Shown here piece by piece: positions 1-6,473 of a DNA stretch of 11,034 nt. The stretch comes from Pseudomonadota bacterium. GTDB taxonomy: Bacteria > Pseudomonadota > Alphaproteobacteria > Rhizobiales > Xanthobacteraceae. The position numbers were made by a program, and so were the translations under genes. Position 1 is the first letter of the stretch. Each line of letters opens with the position of its first letter. The notes beneath the pieces are model-generated. The model worked only from the letters and a program-made list of their open reading frames with translations, made no database searches and was not told the DNA's origin. The stretch covers positions 1 through 11,034 of the forward strand of contig JAEYVN010000117.1 of NCBI GenBank assembly GCA_023431725.1, in the 5' to 3' direction.

Positions 1-1163
1 CACCAATGTTGCCGGCGCCGAAATTGTCCGAGCTCACGGGTGCAGACGTATTCGTCAAATACGAGAACTTGCAGGTCACGAACTCCTTCAAGGAGCGGGG
101 TGCGCTGAACAAGCTCGCGACATTGAACGCTGCCGAGCGGGCGCGGGGCGTGATTGCCATGTCGGCCGGCAATCATGCGCAGGCTGTTGCCTATCATGCT
201 GCGCGGCTTGGAATCGCCGCGACCATCGTGATGCCGGTCACGACACCGGCCGTGAAAGTCGCGGCCACCAAAGCGCATGGTGCCAGTGTTGTGTTGTTCG
301 GGGAAACGGTTGCCGAAGCGCAGGCCCGTGCCGAGGAATTGCAGAGCGAACACAATCTCCTGTTCATTCATCCCTACGACGATCCGCGCATCATCGCGGG
401 GCAGGGCACAATAGCCGTCGAGATGCTTGATGATCGCCCGGATCTCGACTGTCTTGTGATCCCGATCGGTGGAGGCGGACTGATCTCGGGCAATGCCATT
501 GCTGCGAAGGCAATCAGTCCCGGCATCGAGATTGTCGGTGTGGAAGCCGAGTTATATCCGTCAGTATGGAACGCTTTGCAGAAACAGGATCGTCCGATCG
601 GCGGTTCAACGCTGGCCGAAGGCATCGCGGTGAAGAACGTCGGCAAGTTAACGTTGCCGATTATTCGCGAATTGGTGTCCGACGTCGTTCTCGTCAGCGA
701 GTCTCAGCTTGAGCGCGCCGTGAACGCCTATCTTACATTGCAGAAGACGATGGCAGAAGGAGCCGGCGCAGCTGGACTTGCTGCGATGCTGAAGGATCCG
801 GGCCGTTTCAGCGGCAAACGCGTCGGTCTTGTTCTCTGCGGCGGCAACATCGACCCGCGTATTCTGGCCTCGATCATGGTGCGGGAGCTCGAGCGGGGGG
901 AGCAGATCGTTTCATTCCGTCTGACCATCCCGGATCGCCCGGGCGTGCTTGGTCTGATCGCCAGCCGTCTTGGCGATCTTGGCGCCAACATACTCGAGGT
1001 TGATCACAAGCGGTTGTTTCTCGATGTGCCGGCGAAAGGCGCGCGGCTCGATGTGACCGTCGAGGCGCGCGATCACACCCATGCCGAAGAAATTCTAGCC
1101 GCGATGACCACGGATGGTTACCACCCGGTGCGTCTGCAGGGTGGAGATGTGATGGAGCAATGA
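1..1163 (+). CDS. ilvA: Threonine ammonia-lyase, 5'-truncated by window edge
   Basis: PLP enzyme that deaminates L-threonine to 2-oxobutanoate and ammonia, the entry step of isoleucine synthesis (or threonine catabolism). The frame is open back to the first bases, where a proline codon precedes the ATG at 6, and the protein enters directly at the family segment MLPAPKLSEL; the true start therefore lies upstream and a few dozen residues are missing. Numbering from that ATG: the PLP lysine is K29 in NSFKERGA, SAGNHAQ at 53-59, the phosphate-binding glycine loop GGGGL at 155-159, and CGGN at 278-281. A single C-terminal ACT-type domain (about 303-378, starting SFRLTIPDRPGV) marks the one-regulatory-domain subtype, different from E. 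coli IlvA with its two ACT-like repeats. The ACT domain suggests allosteric control by an amino acid; which one cannot be told. The stop is TGA at 1161-1163. It converges on hemB, so no operon partner is visible. Confidence 0.93.
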   Translation, partial: PMLPAPKLSELTGADVFVKYENLQVTNSFKERGALNKLATLNAAERARGVIAMSAGNHAQAVAYHAARLGIAATIVMPVTTPAVKVAATKAHGASVVLFGETVAEAQARAEELQSEHNLLFIHPYDDPRIIAGQGTIAVEMLDDRPDLDCLVIPIGGGGLISGNAIAAKAISPGIEIVGVEAELYPSVWNALQKQDRPIGGSTLAEGIAVKNVGKLTLPIIRELVSDVVLVSESQLERAVNAYLTLQKTMAEGAGAAGLAAMLKDPGRFSGKRVGLVLCGGNIDPRILASIMVRELERGEQIVSFRLTIPDRPGVLGLIASRLGDLGANILEVDHKRLFLDVPAKGARLDVTVEARDHTHAEEILAAMTTDGYHPVRLQGGDVMEQ

Positions 1164-1173
1164 GATCGAAGTC

Positions 1174-1176
<3 letters not shown>
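1161..1176. repeat. Short inverted repeat spanning both convergent stop codons
   Basis: TGAGA (1161-1165) and TCTCA (1172-1176) form a five-base-pair dyad with a six-base loop. The left arm begins with the ilvA stop and the right arm is the complement of the hemB stop. No T-run follows on either strand, so a terminator role is unproven. Confidence 0.35.
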
Positions 1177-2337
<1,161 letters not shown>

Positions 2338-2428
2338 TCAAGATGTCCATTCGTGTTCCTAGCCCAGTGCCCCGCTCAGGTCGGAAGTTCGCAGTTCCCA
2401 AGCTGAAAGGCGCTTCTGCAACCAGCGG

Positions 2429-3511
2429 GTGCGTAACCCGGTGACTGATGTGACCGGCAGACAGGATATCCTGTTCGAGCGGCGTGGCGCTGCGGGCATC
2501 GTGACGTTGAATCGCCCCAAAGCTTTGAACGCGATCACGCACGACATGGTCCGTGCCCTGGCGGCAAAGCTCGATGAATGGATGACCAATCCGCGCGTGA
2601 CGCGCGTCGTCGTGACATCCAGCAGCGAACGCGCGTTCAGCGCTGGTGGCGACGTGCGTGCGATCTATGACTTGATCAAGGCGAGACAACATCGCGATGC
2701 GCTGAGTTTCTTCAGTGATGAGTATCAGCTGAATGCGGCGATCAAGCGCTATCCGAAGCCTTATATTTCGTTGATTGACGGCATCGTCATGGGCGGTGGC
2801 GCCGGCATTTCGATCCATGGCTCGCACCGCGTTGCAGGAGATCGATACGCGTTCGCTATGCCGGAAGTCAGTATCGGCTTTTTCCCGGATGTCGGCGCTA
2901 CCTATGCGTTGCCGCGACTGGCTGGTGAGATTGGCACTTACTGCGCGCTGACCGGAGAACGTCTGCAGGCCGCAGACGCGGTCCTGGCAGGTGCCGCGAC
3001 CCATCATGTGAAGTCCCATCGGTTTGCTGATCTGTTGGCGGCGTTGTGCGAACAGGCGCCTGTCAACGCCATACTCGCGGACTTTATGGATCAGGTTGGC
3101 GCAGGAGAGGTGATGCCACGTCGCCGGGCTATCGATCGTGTCTTTTCGCATGATCGTCTCGAGGCGATCCTGTCGGCGCTTGATAACGAGGCCGGGACAG
3201 GATCGGAGCAGGCCGACTGGTCGGCTGAAACGGCCCGCATCATTCGGAGTAAGTCACCGACCAGCCTGAAACTCTCGCTCGCGCAGATGCGCTACGGACG
3301 GCACCATTCGTTCGAGGATTGCCTCCGGGCCGAATTTCGTATCGTGTCCCGGATCGTTTATGGTCATGACATGACCGAAGGCATCCGGGGCGTGGTCGTG
3401 GACAAGGACAATAATCCGCGGTGGGATCCCAAGAGCCTCGACGCGATTTCGGACACGATGATCGACCAATATTTTGCGCCCCTGTCTGGTGCTGAACTGG
3501 AGTTGCCATGA
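2429..3511 (+). CDS. 3-hydroxyisobutyryl-CoA hydrolase, crotonase superfamily (enoyl-CoA hydratase/isomerase family)
   Basis: Expected to hydrolyse 3-hydroxyisobutyryl-CoA to free 3-hydroxyisobutyrate and CoA in valine degradation. The crotonase fold is clear: DILFERRGAAGIVTLNRPKALNA at 13-35, the oxyanion-hole segments AFSAGGDVRA (69-78) and GIVMGGGAGIS (118-128), and the hydrolase signature MPEVSIGFFPDVGATYALPRL with E146 and D154 at the positions of the conserved catalytic Glu and Asp of HIBCH. At 360 residues it is HIBCH-sized, longer than a plain enoyl-CoA hydratase (about 260), because of the C-terminal HIBCH extension. The start is uncertain: no in-frame ATG exists near the 5' end and no good Shine-Dalgarno lies close. 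GTG at 2429 is the longest option; GTG at 2441 (MTDVTGRQ...) fits family N-termini as well or better. The stop overlaps the next gene in ATGA, and the 3-hydroxyisobutyrate dehydrogenase two genes on uses its product, which favours HIBCH over a generic hydratase. Confidence 0.9.
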   Translation: MRNPVTDVTGRQDILFERRGAAGIVTLNRPKALNAITHDMVRALAAKLDEWMTNPRVTRVVVTSSSERAFSAGGDVRAIYDLIKARQHRDALSFFSDEYQLNAAIKRYPKPYISLIDGIVMGGGAGISIHGSHRVAGDRYAFAMPEVSIGFFPDVGATYALPRLAGEIGTYCALTGERLQAADAVLAGAATHHVKSHRFADLLAALCEQAPVNAILADFMDQVGAGEVMPRRRAIDRVFSHDRLEAILSALDNEAGTGSEQADWSAETARIIRSKSPTSLKLSLAQMRYGRHHSFEDCLRAEFRIVSRIVYGHDMTEGIRGVVVDKDNNPRWDPKSLDAISDTMIDQYFAPLSGAELELP

Positions 3512-3945
3512 GTCAACCTGTCTTCGAACAGGCGCTGGAGCCGGTCCAGTCCACCAAGAAGGACGATCAGGGGCGTTGGACCCGTTGGCTGCTGTGGTTC
3601 CTGCGGGCCATGGCGGTGATTTCCATGTTGAAGGGTCTTTATCATTGGGCCGTTGTTCTCGGTGTCGGCGAAGGCCCCGACTCCACGTTCTCGACCCAGC
3701 CGATACCGTGGCAGACGGCAACCGTTTACTTCGCCATCATCGACCTCGTCGCGGCCGTGGGGCTGTGGCTTGCAGCGGTGTGGGGTGCGGTGGTCTGGCT
3801 GACGGCGGGTGTTTCGATGGCCGCCGTGCAGGTGTTCTTTCCGCAAATCTATGGCGGGTCGTGGCTGGTGGTTGCGATCGAGTTGACGTTGCTGTGCTGT
3901 TATCTTGTTTTGGCGCTGCAATCGGCGCGCGAGCATCCTCATTGA
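3508..3945 (+). CDS. Small four-helix membrane protein, DUF6163-like, function unknown
   Basis: A 145-residue protein whose ATG overlaps the upstream hydrolase stop (ATGA), so the two are probably translationally coupled. The first 25 residues are polar and probably cytoplasmic, with no signal peptide. Four hydrophobic stretches follow: about 26-52 (WLLWFLRAMAVISM...), 71-90 (ATVYFAIIDLVAAVGLWLAA), 91-111 and 118-138 (SWLVVAIELTLLCCYLVLAL). They are linked by short loops, and the protein ends in a short charged tail, REHPH. A moderately polar loop at 53-70 lies between helices 1 and 2. I recognise it from memory as the DUF6163 family of Rhizobiales; this was not searched. Its place between two consecutive enzymes of valine catabolism suggests a link to that pathway or its membrane context (transport, or docking to the inner membrane), but nothing in the sequence shows a catalytic or transport motif. 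Confidence 0.8.
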   Translation: MSQPVFEQALEPVQSTKKDDQGRWTRWLLWFLRAMAVISMLKGLYHWAVVLGVGEGPDSTFSTQPIPWQTATVYFAIIDLVAAVGLWLAAVWGAVVWLTAGVSMAAVQVFFPQIYGGSWLVVAIELTLLCCYLVLALQSAREHPH

Positions 3946-3982
3946 TGATTGCGGACAACAACCGAAAAGCAGGCATTCGGAC

Positions 3983-3987
3983 GGGAG
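3983..3987 (+). promoter_or_regulatory. Ribosome binding site deciding the mmsB start
   Basis: GGGAG lies six bases before the ATG at 3994. It supports the start MARIAFIGLG over the upstream in-frame start at 3949, whose extra 15 residues do not resemble the family. Confidence 0.75.
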
Positions 3988-3993
3988 ATTGAT

Positions 3994-4881
3994 ATGGCGC
4001 GTATCGCATTCATTGGTCTTGGCAATATGGGCCTGCCAATGGAGCAAAATCTCATCAAGGCCGACCACGTTGTTGTCGGCGTCGATATCAGCAACGAAGC
4101 GATCGAAAAGCTGATTGCCGCGGGCGGGAATGGCGCAGACAGCATCGCGTCTGCCGTTGCAGATGCAGACGTGGTCGTGACGATGTTGCCGGCCGGTGAG
4201 CAGGTGCGTGCGGCGTATCTGGGTGAAGAGGGCATTATCGCGCGTGCGACGCCGGGCACGTCGCTGATCGATTCATCGACGATCGATGTTTCGACGGCGC
4301 GCGAGGTGGCGGCCGCTGCCGAAGCCAAAGGTCTTCTGATGGTCGATGCACCGGTTTCTGGCGGTGTCACCGGCGCGCAGAATGGTACGTTGACGTTCAT
4401 GGTTGGTGGAGGAGACGCGGCCTTCAACAACGCCAAGCCGTTCCTGGAGGTCATGGGCAAGACCATCGTGCACGCCGGCGGGCCAGGTAACGGGCAGGCG
4501 GCGAAGATCTGCAACAACATGGTGCTCGGAATCTCGATGATCGCTGTGTCGGAAGCCTTTGTGCTGGCTGAAAAGCTCGGGCTCGATGCGCAGAAGCTGT
4601 TCGACATTTCGTCGAAATCGTCCGGACAATGCTGGGCCATGACGAGTTATTGCCCGGTGCCCGGACCAGTGCCGACGTCGCCGGCCAACCGCGATTATCA
4701 GGCGGGCTTCACGGCCAACATGATGCTGAAAGATTTGCAACTGGCACAGGACGCCGCCAAGAACTCAAGGGCGACAACGCCGCTTGGGGCAGGGGCTACT
4801 GCAATTTACAGCAAGTATGTCGAGAGTGGTGAGGGCGGTCGGGATTTTTCCGGCATTGTCCGCTTTCTGCGAGGCGAATGA
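3994..4881 (+). CDS. mmsB: 3-hydroxyisobutyrate dehydrogenase
   Basis: NAD-dependent oxidation of 3-hydroxyisobutyrate to methylmalonate semialdehyde in valine catabolism, directly after the hydrolase reaction two genes upstream. The protein has 295 residues, typical for the family. The N-terminal Rossmann fold opens with the dinucleotide loop GLGNMG (8-13). The substrate-binding signature DAPVSGGVTGAQNGTLTFMVGG lies at 118-139, and the catalytic lysine K171 and partner N175 lie in GQAAKICNNM. The C-terminal helical domain carries the family segment KSSGQCWAM, and DYQAGFTANMMLKDLQLA lies further on. The wider beta-hydroxyacid dehydrogenase family includes tartronate semialdehyde and succinic semialdehyde reductases, but the KSSG...CW segment and the neighbours favour HIBADH. 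The 48 bases after the DUF6163-like gene hold its ribosome binding site. No convincing terminator follows: ACCGC-N7-GCGGT at 4932-4948 lacks a T-run. Confidence 0.94.
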   Translation: MARIAFIGLGNMGLPMEQNLIKADHVVVGVDISNEAIEKLIAAGGNGADSIASAVADADVVVTMLPAGEQVRAAYLGEEGIIARATPGTSLIDSSTIDVSTAREVAAAAEAKGLLMVDAPVSGGVTGAQNGTLTFMVGGGDAAFNNAKPFLEVMGKTIVHAGGPGNGQAAKICNNMVLGISMIAVSEAFVLAEKLGLDAQKLFDISSKSSGQCWAMTSYCPVPGPVPTSPANRDYQAGFTANMMLKDLQLAQDAAKNSRATTPLGAGATAIYSKYVESGEGGRDFSGIVRFLRGE

Positions 4882-5073
4882 ACGTCGCACCACGGTAAAT
4901 ATCTTACGAAGAAGACCTGTCACCGCACCGAACCGCGTGATTGGCGGTCGCTCTTGCCGTGCAAGGACGAAGATACTCAAACCCTCGTATCATCCGGGCA
5001 GTTTGTCGAAGAATGTGACTGGGCGAGACACATATCAGGTCGAGGTTTGTCAGGGTGAATCGCCCGTTACCAA

Positions 5074-5102
5074 ATCCGATTCAGTTGTCGGATCAATTGA
5101 TC
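5074..5102. promoter_or_regulatory. Dyad ATCCGA-N8-TCGGAT overlapping a perfect 12-base palindrome
   Basis: ATCCGA (5074-5079) and TCGGAT (5088-5093) form a perfect six-base dyad. Its right arm runs into the self-complementary 12-mer GATCAATTGATC (5091-5102). Either could bind a dimeric regulator such as the MarR protein encoded downstream; the distance to the ldtR start is about 240 bases. No T-run follows, so it is unlikely to be an mmsB terminator. Confidence 0.4.
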
Positions 5103-5194
5103 TCTGACCGCGCCAAATAAACCTCTCCCAGAATGTCAGTGCGCAGGTTTTATCCATGTTTTTCAGTGGTTTTTTGTAAGTCGTCATAAGCCCT

Positions 5195-5211
5195 GGTCAC
5201 GCGCCGGTCAC
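5195..5211 (+). repeat. Direct repeat GGTCAC with 11-base spacing
   Basis: GGTCAC occurs at 5195-5200 and 5206-5211, one helical turn apart. This spacing is typical of tandem response-regulator half-sites, but two copies of a hexamer can arise by chance. Confidence 0.3.
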
Positions 5212-5244
5212 AGCGGCGGATTCATCTTCTCTTTATGTTGTTGT

Positions 5245-5267
5245 TTAAGCCGATTTTAGATCATCGG
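5245..5267. promoter_or_regulatory. Candidate CtrA-type box overlapping dyad CCGAT-N8-ATCGG
   Basis: TTAA-N7-TTAG (5245-5259) differs by one base from the CtrA consensus TTAA-N7-TTAA known in alphaproteobacteria. It overlaps the dyad CCGAT (5250-5254)/ATCGG (5263-5267), whose half-site CCGA resembles that at 5076-5091. It lies about 80 bases before the ldtR start, in promoter-proximal position. Confidence 0.3.
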
Positions 5268-5325
5268 TCGTACATTTCAGTATCAAACGGGGAAAACAGG
5301 GCCCCGGTTAAAACATAAAGACTAC

Positions 5326-5332
5326 AGGAAGG
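5326..5332 (+). promoter_or_regulatory. Strong ribosome binding site of ldtR
   Basis: AGGAAGG sits six bases before the ATG at 5339. It is the strongest such site in the window and fixes the ldtR start. Confidence 0.75.
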
Positions 5333-5338
5333 CGTCAC

Positions 5339-5854
5339 ATGAAAGCCGTTGCAAAACCGGTCGATCAACCTATTCAGAACTCGCAACGCTTCGAGCATAT
5401 CCGTCCTCTTTATCTCGAAGCATTGACACTCGTCGAACGTCTGCATCGCCGTTTGCTCGATGTGATCAAGGACGAATTCGATCGTCGTGGTCGCGCAGAC
5501 ATCAACTCAGTCCAAGCGCTGCTGCTGTACAATATCGGCGACAAGGAATTGACAGCAGGCGAACTGCGTACGCGCGGTTATTATCTGGGTTCGAACGTTT
5601 CGTACAATCTCAAGAAGCTTGTCGAAATGGGTTTCCTCGATCATCAGCGCTCGCGCGTTGATCGTCGCTCGGTTCGTATCAAGTTGACCGAGAAGGGTGC
5701 CGAGGTTCGCGATATCGTCGAGGCGCTGTATCAGAAGCATGTTCGCACTGTCGAGCAGGTCGGTGGCATCGCCGCTGAAGAGTTCGGCACGCTGAACAAG
5801 TCGCTGCATCGCCTTGAGCGGTTCTGGACCGATCAGATCCTCTATCGTCTCTGA
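5339..5854 (+). CDS. ldtR: MarR-family transcriptional regulator, LdtR type
   Basis: A 171-residue winged-helix regulator. The N-terminal part (about 17-50, FEHIRPLYLEALTLVERLHRRLLDVIKDEF) and the C-terminal helices (about 120-170) form the dimer interface of MarR proteins. The DNA-binding part is about 53-120, with the recognition helix near 84-97 (LGSNVSYNLKKLVE) and the wing at 107-118, including VDRRSVRIKLTEKG. The sequence matches my memory of LdtR, studied in Candidatus Liberibacter asiaticus and Sinorhizobium, where it controls an L,D-transpeptidase gene and hence cell-wall remodelling and stress tolerance. In Liberibacter that target gene is divergently adjacent; here no transpeptidase gene is next to it. 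It has a strong ribosome binding site, a long upstream region that may hold its operator, and its own terminator downstream, so it is probably monocistronic. The MarR assignment is safe; the LdtR name rests on recognition. Confidence 0.88.
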   Translation: MKAVAKPVDQPIQNSQRFEHIRPLYLEALTLVERLHRRLLDVIKDEFDRRGRADINSVQALLLYNIGDKELTAGELRTRGYYLGSNVSYNLKKLVEMGFLDHQRSRVDRRSVRIKLTEKGAEVRDIVEALYQKHVRTVEQVGGIAAEEFGTLNKSLHRLERFWTDQILYRL

Positions 5855-5863
5855 TCTTCAGCG

Positions 5864-5935
5864 GTTCGAAGAAACTCGAACTGGTGTGCAAATCCGGCTG
5901 CCTTGGCCGGTCGATATCTATGCAGCGCACCAGTT
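5864..5935 (+). ncRNA. Stacked stem-loops in the ldtR 3' region, possible structured 3' UTR or small RNA
   Basis: Three helices can form after the ldtR stop. GTTCGA (5864-5869) pairs with TCGAAC (5876-5881). An 11-pair stem with one G-U joins 5879-5889 to 5925-5935. Inside the latter, CCGGC (5894-5898) pairs with GCCGG (5906-5910). The first and second share 5879-5881, so they compete at the edge. The rho-independent terminator at 5971-6011 closes the unit about 35 bases on. Whether it is the 3' end of the ldtR message, a processed or independent small RNA, or only DNA-level symmetry cannot be told from sequence. No known family was recognised. Confidence 0.4.
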
Positions 5936-5970
5936 CATCTGACTTGTGACCAGCCTGCCTGTGCCGTGTT

Positions 5971-6011
5971 GGCCTCCTGCGCGCGTTGTCATCGCCGCAG
6001 GAGGCCTTTTT
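5971..6011 (+). terminator. Strong rho-independent terminator after ldtR
   Basis: GGCCTCCTGCG (5971-5981) pairs perfectly over 11 bases with CGCAGGAGGCC (5996-6006) around a 14-base loop. TTTTT (6007-6011) follows at once. There is no T-run on the minus strand, so it works rightward only. It ends ldtR transcription and insulates the downstream genes. Confidence 0.92.
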
Positions 6012-6189
6012 GCGTGGGGAGGCTCCATAGAGATCACGTTGCTTGTTGCCTGGATAGGCCGCCGTTTGGCATTGGAGTGCTTGTCATTTCGCATGCAGAC
6101 GATCTATTCCTTCGTCATGCGTTTTGTGGCGACACTGGTTCGTGGTCCTTTCCGCCCGCTCATTCGGGCCCGTACAGCTGTGTTCCGTC
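6012..6189. other. Gap between the ldtR terminator and the DUF6898-like gene
   Basis: Together with 5855-6011 this makes 335 bases without a supported gene. This part must hold the promoter of the DUF6898-like gene and perhaps of glyA, but no convincing -35/-10 pair was seen. A small hairpin, GCCCG (6154-6158)/CGGGC (6165-6169), lies shortly before the start codon. An open frame running through 5946-6200 crosses the terminator and lacks a ribosome binding site; I do not call it. Confidence 0.5.
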
Positions 6190-6381
6190 ATGGCCGGTGA
6201 GTCTCGCGAGGTTCTGTTCGAATTCACAGCGGTCGGTGCGGTCGTGAAGGTGGTCGCCATCGATGCCGAGACCGGAATCGAGGTGGCGGTCATGGGACCG
6301 GCCCATGCGTCCCGGGCGGATCTTCAGAAACTCGCGGTCGCCAAGCTGAAAAGGCGCCTGGCCGCCCTTGAAAGCCGCTAG
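6190..6381 (+). CDS. Small conserved protein, DUF6898-like, function unknown
   Basis: A 63-residue protein beginning [45 protein letters not shown]. From memory this matches the small Rhizobiales family DUF6898 found just upstream of glyA; it was not searched. The first half (about 7-37) alternates hydrophobic and polar residues and reads as three beta strands ([26 protein letters not shown]). The rest (41-63) is one basic amphipathic helix, [18 protein letters not shown]. There are no cysteines, no membrane segment and no signal peptide. It is probably cytosolic; the basic helix could bind nucleic acid or a partner protein, which is inference. The ATG at 6190 is chosen because similarity begins there, but there is no Shine-Dalgarno; a longer reading from TTG at 6124 looks unlike protein. 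glyA follows after 92 bases in the same direction. Confidence 0.75.
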   Translation: MAGESREVLFEFTAVGAVVKVVAIDAETGIEVAVMGPAHASRADLQKLAVAKLKRRLAALESR

Positions 6382-6391
6382 ATGTTGCGGC

Positions 6392-6405
6392 CTATCGGCC
6401 GATAG
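6392..6405. promoter_or_regulatory. Perfect 14-base palindrome between the DUF6898-like gene and glyA
   Basis: CTATCGGCCGATAG is fully self-complementary, with its centre about 75 bases before the glyA ATG. It could be an operator for a dimeric regulator, or form a short hairpin (five pairs, GGCC loop). No T-run follows, so it is not a rho-independent terminator. The regulator is unknown. Confidence 0.4.
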
Positions 6406-6473
6406 AACCCATCGCTTGGCGCGGCGCGGCTCGATGTGTTAGTCGGCGCGTTCCAAACGACAGGAGAGAAGCT

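Larger units (their letters stand above)
4882..5338. other. Long non-coding regulatory interval upstream of ldtR
   Basis: These 457 bases hold no gene I can support on either strand. The composition is visibly richer in A and T than the flanking genes, especially 5150-5320. It contains two related dyads (5074-5093 and 5250-5267), a perfect 12-base palindrome (5091-5102), a hexamer repeat with an 11-base period (5195-5211), a near-consensus CtrA-type box (5245-5259), and two GANTC methylation motifs (5078-5082, 5219-5223). I could not pick a convincing -35/-10 pair. Confidence 0.6.

Noticed and set aside
4932..4948. Hairpin ACCGC-N7-GCGGT as an mmsB terminator
   Set aside because: Only five pairs and no T-run after it.
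4784..5107. 107-residue rightward open frame at the mmsB end
   Set aside because: Its first third overlaps mmsB out of frame and the rest has no recognisable feature; non-coding is more likely.
5946..6200. 84-residue rightward open frame across the ldtR terminator
   Set aside because: It runs through the terminator stem and T-run, lacks a ribosome binding site, and its sequence looks unselected. Only its overlap with the DUF6898-like start was kept, as a weak coupling idea.
6382..6473. Glycine or tetrahydrofolate riboswitch in front of glyA
   Set aside because: The 92 bases are too short for a tandem glycine aptamer and I see no conserved core of either class.
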